DNA of 64,000 nucleotides from Pseudomonadales bacterium (GTDB lineage: Bacteria > Pseudomonadota > Gammaproteobacteria > Pseudomonadales > Pseudohongiellaceae), in contig JACKOH010000001.1 of NCBI GenBank assembly GCA_024234395.1, positions 1,011,001 to 1,075,000 of the forward strand, written 5' to 3'. The position numbers and the translations under genes were made by a program. Positions 16,593-25,780 of the stretch are shown piece by piece (the stretch's first letter is position 1; each line of letters opens with the position of its first letter). The notes under the pieces are model-generated. The model was not told where the DNA came from, did no database searches, and was given only the letters and a program-made list of their open reading frames with translations.

Positions 16593-18381
16593 GAAGCATT
16601 AACACTATCCCCGACAGCTGGGCATTGTCCAGTACCCAGATCCGCGATCCACAGTCAGCCGGAAATCTGTCAGAGCCTAGGGGAAATCCGCCACTTTTCA
16701 CCGCTTTTTATCGGCAAGCTGGCTGTAGCACGACCCGAAATACCTTGCCGGTTATTACTAGCCCGAGTACCGGTCGGCCAACGGTCTCTGGCAGCCTGTC
16801 ATTTCGCCTTCTTTCTCATTGTGGTTGAATCACATCGGGTCAAACAGCCTGAGCTGTGGCGGCGCCCGCTCAGGTGGAAGTTGGGCCTGGGAATCGACGG
16901 ATTCCTGCTTTCTCAAGTGCTCCAGAATCTGCCGGATTGCCGCCGGGTCTTCGATGCAAGCGATGATCCGAACAGGGCCCTGACACTTCTCACAGGTCTC
17001 AATGTCGATCTGAAATACCCGCTTCAGCCGCTGGGCCCAGGTCATGGCGGCATGGCGTTCGGCCGGTGCCTTATCGTCGTGATGGGTAACGGCCTGCTTA
17101 CTCTTACTCCCTTTGCCTCGACCCGAAGGTGTGATGGCTGCTCGGTGTTTACTGTTCGGCGCGAACACGCCGTGAAATCTGGTCAGGTTGACTCTGGGCT
17201 TGGGTACCAGGGCTGCCAGCCTTGCAATGAAATCCAATGGCTCAAAAATCACATGGGTGGTGCCATTTCGAAACGGGGTCTTTAATTCATAGCGCACCTT
17301 GCCGGTGGGCGTGAGTGAGAGGCGTTGTTCGGAGATGGCGGGTCTTGAGATGTAACGGCACAGCCGTTCAACTTTCCTGCGCTGATGGGCACGGGCAGCC
17401 ACCCCGGCATGCAGGCTGAAGCCATTCAGTTTGGCCACCCTGGCGTGACCGGGCGAGGGTTCCGGTTGCGGTGGAATGGTCTGCAAGGTGAACACCTTGC
17501 GGCCCTGCTGGGGGCCGATGGCCACCCGGTAGGTCACTGAGTAGCCGTGAATGTCCTTGAGCGGGTCTTCCGCCAGGCCGTCCAGGGTGAGGTAGCTGTT
17601 GTCCTCATCCCGTTCAAGGATCCCGCGCCGTTCCAGGAAGCGGGCCACCCGTTGGCTGATCACCTGGAGCAGGTCATGCAGTTGTTCGATGGTTGGCAGC
17701 GGGGTATGGCGGAAGCCGTAATGGTCGCAGTCGTCCTGCACATACACCCCATCGAGAAACAGCATGTGAAAGTGAATATTCAAGTTCAAGGCCGAGCCGA
17801 AGCGCTGGATCAACGTGACCGCTCCGGTGAGAGCTTCTCGTTTGCTGAAACCGGCCTGGTGGGCCAGGTGGGTGGAGATGGCGCGAGTGACGATGCCCAG
17901 TCCCCGGCCCATCAGTTCCGGGTAGGCGGCAAACAGGAAGCGCAATGGAAAGGGGACCGTCAACACCCACTGGCGGATAGGTCTGACGGGCAACACTTCG
18001 TCCACCAGCAGAGCTGCGCTTTCCACCATGCGGCGGGCGCCGTAGCTGGGGCAGAAGCCCCTTCTCTTACAGGAAAAGGCCACCAGCTTCTCATGGTGGC
18101 AGCTTTCACAACGAACTCTCAAGAAGCCATGTTCCAGGCGGCCACACCTGAGGTAGTCGGTGAACTCCTGCCGTACATGCTCGGGCAGCGTTCTGCCTTC
18201 GGCTTCCAGGTGAGCCAGGAAGGTCGGGTAATGCTGCTCGACGATCCGGTAAAGCAGGGTCTTTTCCGGCTGGTGGCGCTGGTAGCGGGGTGGTGAGCCG
18301 AGCGCCGGTAGCACACCAGGCAAAGGTACTGGCAGTGGCAAGTCGAAGTCCTTTTCGACAGGGTGTCAGAGCCAGTGTAGT
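16585..18381 (-). mobile_element. IS91-like element, copy C (divergent, near-complete)
   Basis: Read on the minus strand, it begins near 18381 with CTACACTGGC, as in copies A and F, and ends at 16585 with TGGACAATGCCCAGCTG, then GTTAATGCTTCCTATAAGC. It belongs to a sister subtype: the 3' arm differs from A/B, but the terminus has the same layout (TGGACA, stem-loop, TTCCTATAAGC). It is inserted at the extreme 3' end of the VWA gene; 18382-18506 on the other side contains no gene. Confidence 0.85.
16830..18341 (-). CDS. IS91-family HUH transposase, copy C
   Basis: A 503-residue transposase, about 20 residues shorter than A and B because it lacks the zinc-ribbon insertion, so it probably shows the ancestral form (CESCHHEKLVAFSCKRRGFC). 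One zinc ligand is changed, however: GFCPSYGARR has Tyr where A and B have Cys. The HUH motif (IHFHMLFLDGVYVQ) and tyrosine segment (LCRYISRPAIS) are present. The start is TTG at 18341 with AAAAGGA upstream. The frame is complete. Its coding part is identical in sampled stretches to the fragment in copy D, while their outer arms differ. Confidence 0.9.
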   Translation of the reverse strand: MPLPVPLPGVLPALGSPPRYQRHQPEKTLLYRIVEQHYPTFLAHLEAEGRTLPEHVRQEFTDYLRCGRLEHGFLRVRCESCHHEKLVAFSCKRRGFCPSYGARRMVESAALLVDEVLPVRPIRQWVLTVPFPLRFLFAAYPELMGRGLGIVTRAISTHLAHQAGFSKREALTGAVTLIQRFGSALNLNIHFHMLFLDGVYVQDDCDHYGFRHTPLPTIEQLHDLLQVISQRVARFLERRGILERDEDNSYLTLDGLAEDPLKDIHGYSVTYRVAIGPQQGRKVFTLQTIPPQPEPSPGHARVAKLNGFSLHAGVAARAHQRRKVERLCRYISRPAISEQRLSLTPTGKVRYELKTPFRNGTTHVIFEPLDFIARLAALVPKPRVNLTRFHGVFAPNSKHRAAITPSGRGKGSKSKQAVTHHDDKAPAERHAAMTWAQRLKRVFQIDIETCEKCQGPVRIIACIEDPAAIRQILEHLRKQESVDSQAQLPPERAPPQLRLFDPM

Positions 18382-18506
18382 TCAGCGTTAGGGGGGATTC
18401 CGAATCAGTCCGAAATCCAGTTGCTGGAGAGGGAGGGTGCCTGGTTCGAAGCCAGTTATTCTGATGCAACCTACAGTAGTCGTTTTACTCCTTCAATCCG
18501 GGTTCC

Positions 18507-20186
18507 CTAGGGACTTGGCGTCAGTGGTTCCAGAGTCAGCAATCGCAGGCGCAGGTTTTCGCCATCAAACAATTCGAACCTGACGTCAAAAACCTCGCTG
18601 CCTACCTGGATCAGGTCTGCATAAATGTTTGTTATCAGATCAATTGAACCGCTGCAATCAGGCGGTTCACCGTTACCATTCAATGCCAACGTCTCGTTAA
18701 AGGGTCTGGCTTTTGCCACACCGATGGTACCCTGCTCGTAGGACACGATTTCGAAACCGATGTCATAGGAGGGTATGCCGTTCAGACTGGAGGGCAATCC
18801 ATTGGACATTACCTTGAGGCAGGAATAGATCAGTCCGTCCATGGCATACAATGTCCCAATGTTATTCAGCGCCAGGCCCCAGGACGGATCGGGGATGACA
18901 CCACTGAACAACGATGGCCAGCTATTTGCCGTACCGTCAAAACACAGGTCAACGAAATCATCACAGAGCTGCACAACATAGGGAAGCGGCTCGAAATTTT
19001 CGGCATCATTACTGAGCATACTACCAAAGATAAACTGCCCGTCTTCCGAGACTCCGTCTGCGGAGATCAGGGTGAAGCCGGTAAAATCAACGCCCTGAAG
19101 CTGCAGAAGTTCCTGAAGGTCCATCATCCCGTGTCCACCCAGGCCGTCGTCAGTCCAGCGAAACGGACGTGTCGTCCCGGAGAATTCGGCTATCCCGTCG
19201 GTGTTTATGTCCAGGCGGACATTGTCGTAGTTGCCAACCACGATGGCGCCACTATTACTGACACCGGTGGCGATGGAGTTGGTTGCCCCGTCGGGTGCGC
19301 CCAGGTCGATCATACCTGTGGCTTCAGTCCATCGGACAGCATTCCCGGAGCCGCCCACAATGACATCTCCGGAGTAGGTAACGGCGGTGGCCACTGACCG
19401 GCCGGTGCCAACGGCGCCCAGATCCTCCAGGCCAGACTGCTCCGTCCAGCGGAAAGCATGAATTTCGCCGGATGGAATTTTAGATTCACCGACAATAACC
19501 GCGCCGTCACCATTGATATCGAAGGCACGGGAAGTCCCTGTTGGTCCCGCCAGCGAGCCCAGATCAACCATGCCCGAGCTTTCAGTCCAGCGAAACCCAT
19601 GGAGAATATCCAGCCCTGCGCCTTCGCCGTCGACAGCCAGAGAAGCACTGCCTGCAACCACACTGCCGTCAACATTCACGGCAGTACCATAACTGAATCC
19701 GATGTCCGAAAACGCCCCCAGATCCTGAAACGATTCCGTTTCAGACTCAAACACATAGGCATGATAAGGCGAACTTCCCCCGGCGTCAGCATAACCAGTG
19801 ACATAGGGATCACCGGACATTTTGGTCGCAAAGCTGGAAATTTCTCCGGGCCTTATGTAGACAAAGTCTTCAACATAAGGGAGTCCGTTATCAAACCGGA
19901 CTATGGCAAAAAAAGACCGGGTAATTTGCGTACTGTTCAATAGTTCATCTGTCTCCCCGATCAGGTACAACGCCGGGTAGATAAACTTGCTGCCTTTGAT
20001 CGAACTCAGACCAACGGCATCGGCACCAGCAGCATCCTTCAGCAGCTCTCGCAGACTGGGGTAATTATTGGCAAAGTAATCGGGGGCGGCCTGGGCTGCA
20101 TTTGCCAACAGGATAGCCAGGGCCAGAATCAATAACACAATGTCTGACAAGGTTTGACGCAACGGTTTACGAAAAGCTCCGGACAT
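18507..20186 (-). CDS. Secreted HAF-repeat (extracellular repeat) protein
   Basis: A 559-residue protein with an N-terminal hydrophobic export segment (IVLLILALAILLANAAQAA). At least five repeats of the HAF/extracellular-repeat type follow, each of the form A.NVDGSVVAGS...GFRWTESSGMVDLGSL (for example residues ~165-200, 215-250, 260-290, 300-345). Such repeats form beta-propeller-like blades. A non-repeated C-terminal domain of ~150 residues contains paired Cys residues. The start at 20186 is supported by AGGAGG 7 bp before. Function is unknown; a secreted beta-propeller is likely. The gene lies alone between two same-orientation IS91-like copies, C and D. Confidence 0.75.
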   Translation of the reverse strand: MSGAFRKPLRQTLSDIVLLILALAILLANAAQAAPDYFANNYPSLRELLKDAAGADAVGLSSIKGSKFIYPALYLIGETDELLNSTQITRSFFAIVRFDNGLPYVEDFVYIRPGEISSFATKMSGDPYVTGYADAGGSSPYHAYVFESETESFQDLGAFSDIGFSYGTAVNVDGSVVAGSASLAVDGEGAGLDILHGFRWTESSGMVDLGSLAGPTGTSRAFDINGDGAVIVGESKIPSGEIHAFRWTEQSGLEDLGAVGTGRSVATAVTYSGDVIVGGSGNAVRWTEATGMIDLGAPDGATNSIATGVSNSGAIVVGNYDNVRLDINTDGIAEFSGTTRPFRWTDDGLGGHGMMDLQELLQLQGVDFTGFTLISADGVSEDGQFIFGSMLSNDAENFEPLPYVVQLCDDFVDLCFDGTANSWPSLFSGVIPDPSWGLALNNIGTLYAMDGLIYSCLKVMSNGLPSSLNGIPSYDIGFEIVSYEQGTIGVAKARPFNETLALNGNGEPPDCSGSIDLITNIYADLIQVGSEVFDVRFELFDGENLRLRLLTLEPLTPSP

Positions 20187-20332
20187 GGCTGGCCTCCTGC
20201 GCAGTTTTTAACAGTCGAACTTTCCTCTTGAATGGCAATTGACCTGCAGCCTGGCTCTCGAGCTCAGCAGTCTGACCCGGATGAGATTCTCCGGACACAG
20301 TGGGTTACCAGTTGTGCGCAGCGCCTGTCTTG

Positions 20333-21374
20333 GCTTATAGGAATTATTAACACTATCCCCGAAGCTGGGCATTGTCCAGTTTCCAGGACGGCGATCCACA
20401 GTCGGCCGGAAATCTGTCAGAATCTCCGGGAAATCCGCCACTTCCCATCGGCTTTTTATCCGTAAGCTGCCAATAGCACCACCCTAAATACCGACCCGGC
20501 CACTACCAGCCCGAGTACCGGCCGGCCACCGGTTCCTGGCAGCCTGTCATTTCGCCTTCTTTCTCATTGTGGTTGAATCACATCGGGTCAAACAGCCTGA
20601 GCTGTGGCGGCGCCCGCTCAGGTGGAAGTTGGGCCTGGGAATCGACGGATTCCTGCTTTCTCAAGTGCTCCAGAATCTGCCGGATTGCCGCCGGGTCTTC
20701 GATGCAAGCGATGATCCGAACAGGGCCCTGACACTTCTCACAGGTCTCAATGTCGATCTGAAATACCCGCTTCAGCCGCTGGGCCCAGGTCATGGCGGCA
20801 TGGCGTTCGGCCGGTGCCTTATCGTCGTGATGGGTAACGGCCTGCTTACTCTTACTCCCTTTGCCTCGACCCGAAGGTGTGATGGCTGCTCGGTGTTTAC
20901 TGTTCGGCGCGAACACGCCGTGAAATCTGGTCAGGTTGACTCTGGGCTTGGGTACCAGGGCTGCCAGCCTTGCAATGAAATCCAATGGCTCAAAAATCAC
21001 ATGGGTGGTGCCATTTCGAAACGGGGTCTTTAATTCATAGCGCACCTTGCCGGTGGGCGTGAGTGAGAGGCGTTGTTCGGAGATGGCGGGTCTTGAGATG
21101 TAACGGCACAGCCGTTCAACTTTCCTGCGCTGATGGGCACGGGCAGCCACCCCGGCATGCAGGCTGAAGCCATTCAGTTTGGCCACCCTGGCGTGACCGG
21201 GCGAGGGTTCCGGTTGCGGTGGAATGGTCTGCAAGGTGAACACCTTGCGGCCCTGCTGGGGGCCGATGGCCACCCGGTAGGTCACTGAGTAGCCGTGAAT
21301 GTCCTTGAGCGGGTCTTCCGCCAGGCCGTCCAGGGTGAGGTAGCTGTTGTCCTCATCCCGTTCAAGGATCCCGC
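20333..21374 (-). mobile_element. IS91-like element, copy D (5'-truncated)
   Basis: On the minus strand it ends at 20333 with CCTATAAGC, preceded by the same TGGACAATGCCCAGC stem as copy C. The outer ~220 bp differ from copy C at many positions, while the coding part from ~20540 to 21374 appears identical. At 21374 it is broken and joined head-to-head to copy E at the shared letters of GCTGATGGG. Confidence 0.85.
20578..21374 (-). pseudogene. Transposase fragment, copy D (C-terminal half)
   Basis: It encodes only the last ~265 residues of the copy C type transposase, starting at GILERDEDNSYLTLDG. The zinc ribbon and the HUH motif are missing, so it cannot act alone. The apparent open frame to 21444 includes antisense codons of copy E and is an artefact of the fusion. 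Confidence 0.88.
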
Positions 21375-22459
21375 TGATGGGAAGAGTCCTCGGTATCGTG
21401 AGCCGAGCCATCTCCACCCACTTGGCCCACCAGGCCGGGCTCACCAGGAAGGAAGCTCACACCGGGGCGGTCACCCTGATCCAGCGCTTCGGCTCGGCCC
21501 TGAACCTGAACATCCATTTCCACATGCTGTTTCTGGACGGGGTGTATATACAGGACGATGCCGGCCACTACGGCTTCCGTCGCACGCCACCCCCGACCAT
21601 CGAGCAGCTCCACGACCTGCTCCATGCCATCAGCCGGCGGGTGGCCAGCTTCCTGGAACGGCGGGGGATCCTGGAGCGGGATGCGCAGAACAGCTACCTG
21701 ACCCTGGAAGGCCTGGAGGAAGACCCGCTCCAGGACCTCCACAGCCACTCGCTCACCTATCGCATCGCAGTGGGCCCGCAGAAGGGCCGCAAGGTGTTCT
21801 GCCTGCAGACCATTCCCCCAAAGCCGGAAGAGCAGCCCGAACACGCCCGGGTCGCCAAACTCAACGGCTTCAGCCTGCACGCCGGGGTGGCCGCCCGGGC
21901 CGATCAGCGTAACAAGCTGGAACGGCTGTGCCGCTACATCGCCCGCCCGGCGATCGCGGAGAAACGCCTGTCACTCACCTCGACCGGCAAGGTACGCTAC
22001 GAGCTGAAGACGCCGTTCAGAAACGGTACCACCCACGTGATCTTCGAACCGTTGGACTTTGTTGCACGACTGGCCGCCCTGGTGCCGAAGCCCCGGGTCA
22101 ACCTGACGAGATTTCATGGGGTGTTCGCTCCCAACAGCAGACACCGTGCCGCCATCACGCCATCGGGGCGGGGCAGGGGAAGCAACAAGAACAAGGACCG
22201 ACTCCACCCGGATGACAGAACGCCTGCCGAACGCCATGCCGCCATGACATGGGCTCAGCGCCTGAAACGGGTCTTCCAGATCGACATCGAAACCTGCGAG
22301 AAGTGTCAGGGGCCGGTAAGGATTGTCGCCTGCATCGAAGACCCGGCGGTGATCCGGCAGATACTGGCACATTTGAGCAAGAGGGAATCCGCCGATTCCC
22401 AGGCACAGCTCCCGCCTGAACGGGCCCCGCCGCAGAGCAACCTGTTCGACGACGCCTGA
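21375..22459 (+). pseudogene. Transposase fragment, copy E
   Basis: It encodes the copy A type transposase from LMGRVLGIVSRAISTHL to the C-terminus (~361 residues). It retains the HUH motif (IHFHMLFLDG) and tyrosine segment but lacks the N-terminal zinc ribbon. A possible ATG at 21377 (the Met of LMG) could give a protein without the ribbon. The segment around GLEEDPLQDLHSHSLTY is the version also seen in copy B. Confidence 0.88.
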
Positions 22460-22767
22460 CTCGATTACAAGTAGAAAGAAGGAGAATTTACAGTCTGCCA
22501 AGGGGTGAGGTAAGCGTATTTGAAAGCGCCAGCTTTCTGCGCAACCGAACGACCCCAATCTTGTGATTGGGGGCTGGAACGGCGGCCGGCGGCCCCTCGG
22601 TCCGGTGCCGGCATGCGTGCCTGTTTTCAATGCATCGGGGCTGACAAGCAGAGGATTTCCGGGTTTTCCGTCCAAAGGGACGACCATGCATGAATCACGA
22701 TGGCCTAACGACCACACACCTGGACATTGCCCTGGTATCAGAGATACCTTTTGTACTTCTTATAAGC
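21375..22767 (+). mobile_element. IS91-like element, copy E (5'-truncated)
   Basis: An A-type copy missing its first ~160 codons. It keeps the full 3' arm and ends at 22767 with the standard hairpin (GGTATC-AGA-GATACC) and TTCTTATAAGC. The 3' terminus is 22 bp before the ATG of the gene at 22790, leaving that gene's ribosome site intact. Confidence 0.85.
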
Positions 22768-22789
22768 ACGTCCACTTCAGGGAGGTAAC

Positions 22790-23161
22790 ATGGCACTTGA
22801 AGTTATCGCATTTGTTATTGCTGTCGCAGGCCTGGTAGTGTCATTCAAGTTGACAGGTTCGGCAGCTAGAACCGTTAGAAAATGGTATGTCATTTCTCTC
22901 TGCCTGGCCCTGGGGGGGTGCCTGGGTTCCCTGAGTTGGCTGGATGCGGAGACCAGCGGCCGCAGCAACTGGGCCAGCGACATCAATCCTTTTGCATTTG
23001 CCGGGTTATTCCTGGCGGGCAGTGCCATGTTCTTCTTTAATTCTATACGTTCATTTCGATTTCGGCGTGACCAGATCCTTGAAAAAGACAGCATGGCACA
23101 CGGGGCTGAAGTCAAAGACGATGAAAATAAAACCAACGAGTCCGGCTCCGGGCAGTCATGA
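22790..23161 (+). CDS. Small inner-membrane protein, unknown
   Basis: A 123-residue protein with three predicted transmembrane segments (VIAFVIAVAGLVVSFKL; WYVISLCLALGGCLGSLSWL; FAFAGLFLAGSAMFFFNSI), a basic RSFRFRRDQ loop and an acidic, hydrophilic C-terminal tail. GGAGGT lies 4 bp before the ATG. It immediately follows the 3' terminus of IS copy E, so its native promoter may have been displaced. A small stem (CCTGAAA/TTTCAGG, 23169-23183) lies just after the stop. I recognise no family. Confidence 0.65.
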   Translation: MALEVIAFVIAVAGLVVSFKLTGSAARTVRKWYVISLCLALGGCLGSLSWLDAETSGRSNWASDINPFAFAGLFLAGSAMFFFNSIRSFRFRRDQILEKDSMAHGAEVKDDENKTNESGSGQS

Positions 23162-23224
23162 GTAATTTCCTGAAAATTTCAGGCATGTTCTGACTGATTT
23201 GCTGGTGATTATGAATCACCGGTC

Positions 23225-23277
23225 ACGAAACTGGACAACAACTTGCTTCGGAGATACCTTTTACACATTCTGAAAGC
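23225..23277 (+). mobile_element. Decayed solitary IS91-like 3' terminus
   Basis: This segment aligns with the last ~50 bp of the A-type element: CTGGACA, 13 bases, GAGATACCTTTT, then ACACATTCTGAAAGC in place of GTACTTCTTATAAGC. The spacing is almost the same (14 bases in A). No transposase remnant lies upstream. It is either a relic end or a divergent member of the family. Confidence 0.45.
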
Positions 23278-23312
23278 AGTACTCTCTTTCCCACAGTCAT
23301 GGAGATCATGTT

Positions 23313-23897
23313 ATGAGCCGTTTACTCCCAGTATTATTGGTATTTTTTTCGCTATCGGCATTTGCCCAATTCCAGGTCGGTGGCAGCCTGCTTGACAACT
23401 GCTCACAAATTGATGCGTTAAATCAGGCGGGTAATTATGCTGAAGCGAAAGAAAAAGCCCAGCTGTGCATACAGGGTATTGAGCAACAGTTATCCGGAGA
23501 AATTAGCAGTTACTTCCTTGAAGAAATTGGCGACTGGACCCGAACCAATCTCGAGCAGAATCAGGCGATGGGGATTACCAATATATCCGCCAGCTATGAA
23601 AAGGGATCCATAACCGTAAATGTTTCATTGACCAACACTGGCGGTGGTGGCGCAGGCCTTGGAGGTCTGTTAGGCGGGTTTGCCCAGGCAGGTCTTTTGG
23701 GTGGTGGCCAGCAGGTTACCGTTGCGGGTATTCCTTCATCCCTGAGCCCTGAAGGAACCTTGATGGTTCCACTACAAGGTGGTTCCTTCCTGTCTTTTGA
23801 GAGTTATGAATTCAACACTGCTCAGGAAGCCATTGATGGCATGGGTGATTTAATCAATGATTTTCCGGTTGCCGAAATTAATGCGACCCTGCAATAA
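23313..23897 (+). CDS. Secreted protein of unknown function
   Basis: A 194-residue protein with a Sec signal peptide (MSRLLPVLLVFFSLSAFAQ). A helical TPR-like segment (CSQIDALNQAGNYAEAKEKA) is followed by a glycine-rich hinge (NTGGGGAGLGGLLGGFAQAG) and a beta-rich C-terminal domain. GGAGATC precedes the ATG. It is followed on the same strand by 23967 and 24440, possibly as one transcription unit. No family is recognised; a periplasmic role is inferred from the signal peptide. Confidence 0.65.
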   Translation: MSRLLPVLLVFFSLSAFAQFQVGGSLLDNCSQIDALNQAGNYAEAKEKAQLCIQGIEQQLSGEISSYFLEEIGDWTRTNLEQNQAMGITNISASYEKGSITVNVSLTNTGGGGAGLGGLLGGFAQAGLLGGGQQVTVAGIPSSLSPEGTLMVPLQGGSFLSFESYEFNTAQEAIDGMGDLINDFPVAEINATLQ

Positions 23898-23966
23898 AAC
23901 CAGGCTTTTGGATTATTCGTTATAAGTTGCGATTATAAATGGCCAGTTCTTTAGAGTAAATTTCAG

Positions 23967-24443
23967 ATGAGAGTTGAACCTCCGGTATCTGCTTTGCGCT
24001 TTTGGAGTGCTTTCCTGGCGGTCTCTGTACTCGCAGCCCTGATTATTCCGCCACTTATTTTCCTTGCATGTCTGTTAATGGCAGATTTTTCTTTATCCCC
24101 GGCATGGAATGCAGTTGTTGATCAATATGGCCAGACTCGACAAAACCCCTTTTTAATTTCTGTTCTTGGCTATTTACCTGTACTTTTACTGGCTTTGGTT
24201 GTCGCTCTGATTCGCTGGCGCAAGGGACACAGCATCGCAACTTATATGGCAATAACCGGAGGGTTAGCCATAACATTTATTCTGGTCTGGACCAATTTCG
24301 AATTCTGGCCAAATTTTCTTCCTGGCAAAACCTATCCAGGATTTCCTCATGGTCTTGAAATAGTCATCGGATCAATCTTTTTTGCGCCTGCCGCAATGAT
24401 TCTGGCTTTGTTGGTAACAGGTATCTACCTGCGCTCAAGATGA
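23967..24443 (+). CDS. Four-span membrane protein, unknown
   Basis: A 158-residue hydrophobic protein with four predicted membrane helices (FWSAFLAVSVLAALIIPPLIF; FLISVLGYLPVLLLALVVAL; YMAITGGLAITFILVW; GSIFFAPAAMILALLVTGIY). The stop TGA overlaps the ATG of the next gene (ATGA), so it is translationally coupled to the secreted protein at 24440. No family is recognised. Confidence 0.65.
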   Translation: MRVEPPVSALRFWSAFLAVSVLAALIIPPLIFLACLLMADFSLSPAWNAVVDQYGQTRQNPFLISVLGYLPVLLLALVVALIRWRKGHSIATYMAITGGLAITFILVWTNFEFWPNFLPGKTYPGFPHGLEIVIGSIFFAPAAMILALLVTGIYLRSR

Positions 24444-25489
24444 TTTCCCGTTCATTACCATTATTTTTGGCAACGATGCTTTTTTCAACCTGGACGTACG
24501 GCTGTCGATGTGTGCAACAGCCACTGGAGAGCTATTATAAGCAGGCGGACCAGGTGGCGATCGGGTTATTTGTATCCTCTGTTGAAAATCAACAAAACCG
24601 ATCCCTCTCTTTTTCCATTACGGATCGGGCTTACAAGGGATCATTTGAGCTTGGTGAAACTGTCAGCTTTGTTACCGGCTTAACCTCTGCTGAATGTGGA
24701 ATCATCCCTGAAGAGGATTCCCTGTATGTGCTTTTCGGATATCAGAATGCCGAATATACGGCTGACCCTGGGCTGGATACTTGTAGCGGCACTCGGGTAT
24801 TGCGTAACAGAGACTCTTCCCAACTGGGTGAATTTATTGATGTGCCAAATAAATTTGTGGTCTCTCGATTAATTGCTCTTCAGGGGCTTGAAACCCTTGG
24901 CAAGGTAACAGCAGCCTATCCGGAGCCCGGTAACCCGTTAAACTCGTCGCTTATCGGTCTGGCAGAGCTGGATTTTTCCGGTTTGGATCAGGGGCTTCCA
25001 GTCTATGCCGAACCGGATTCCAATTCTTTGTTACTGGACTCTGTCAACCACATTGAAGCTTTCACCAATCGCGAAGTTGCCTACGAGCAGCCAGCCGCAG
25101 TTGTTTTTGCACATACGGATTTCGGTTTTCGAATACAGTTGCGGGATGGTCGATTTGGCTGGATAAGAATCTCCGACACCTACAACTGGCATCCTTACGA
25201 AACCCTGGTCGTCCGGCGACTCGGTTACCTGGCACAAGGCTGGGATGGATTAGTGTGGCCGCAACCCGGTGCCGGCAATCCCTCTCGTCTTTCAGTCGAA
25301 TCAGACAGGAACCAGGCTCTCGAGGTTTCAGATAGTCTTCAGATAGGGGCCTCAACCTGGTTCAAAGTCAATATTCTCGATCAGCAGGGCTGTGAAAGTA
25401 GCCAGAGTAAAAACATATTAAGTGGCTGGATTCCGGCCTATGGCACCAACGGTCAACCGGCAGTTTGGTTTCACAGCAGGGGTTGCTAG
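24440..25489 (+). CDS. Secreted NTR/TIMP-like plus SH3-like protein
   Basis: A 349-residue protein with a signal peptide (MISRSLPLFLATMLFSTWTYG) directly followed by CRC. The first ~130 mature residues show the bacterial netrin/TIMP-like pattern: an N-terminal Cys-x-Cys, ADQVAIGLFVSSV, ITDRAYKGSF, then a later Cys in SAECGI and YVLFGYQ. The C-terminal half (residues ~175-345) looks like an SH3-type domain (GLPVYAEPDSNSLLLD, FGFRIQLRDGRFGWIRI, ILSGWIPAY). The pair suggests an envelope protein binding peptidoglycan or a partner. It is coupled to the upstream membrane gene by a 4-bp overlap. Both domain calls rest on pattern reading. Confidence 0.6.
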   Translation: MISRSLPLFLATMLFSTWTYGCRCVQQPLESYYKQADQVAIGLFVSSVENQQNRSLSFSITDRAYKGSFELGETVSFVTGLTSAECGIIPEEDSLYVLFGYQNAEYTADPGLDTCSGTRVLRNRDSSQLGEFIDVPNKFVVSRLIALQGLETLGKVTAAYPEPGNPLNSSLIGLAELDFSGLDQGLPVYAEPDSNSLLLDSVNHIEAFTNREVAYEQPAAVVFAHTDFGFRIQLRDGRFGWIRISDTYNWHPYETLVVRRLGYLAQGWDGLVWPQPGAGNPSRLSVESDRNQALEVSDSLQIGASTWFKVNILDQQGCESSQSKNILSGWIPAYGTNGQPAVWFHSRGC

Positions 25490-25780
25490 CATGCTTCTGA
25501 AAAAATGCGATGATCTGGCTCAGGGTCAAAACCTGCCATTGCACAAACGATTCACAGGCTTCAGCGTCTAATCTAAGGAGCACGTCAAAAGAATTTGTCT
25601 ATGTTCCAGGAAGCCGAGTATCAGTTGTCTACGAACGGCCCTGGTTCATCTCGCCGTGAGGTCGAGACCGAGGCAATCGAAAAGTGCGATTGGAGCGCTC
25701 CATGAATGCGTTCCTATTGCGCTTAGAACCGGATACCCTCATCAGAATTCCAGGTCGATTACCAATTTCTCCAATCGATC

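Noticed and set aside
17547..18296. 249-residue plus-strand open frame opposite the copy C transposase
   Set aside because: Shadow frame of the transposase; no ribosome site and no domain.
24531..24545. TATAAGC match inside the gene at 24440
   Set aside because: No stem-loop or TGGACA precedes it and it is in conserved-looking coding sequence; chance match.
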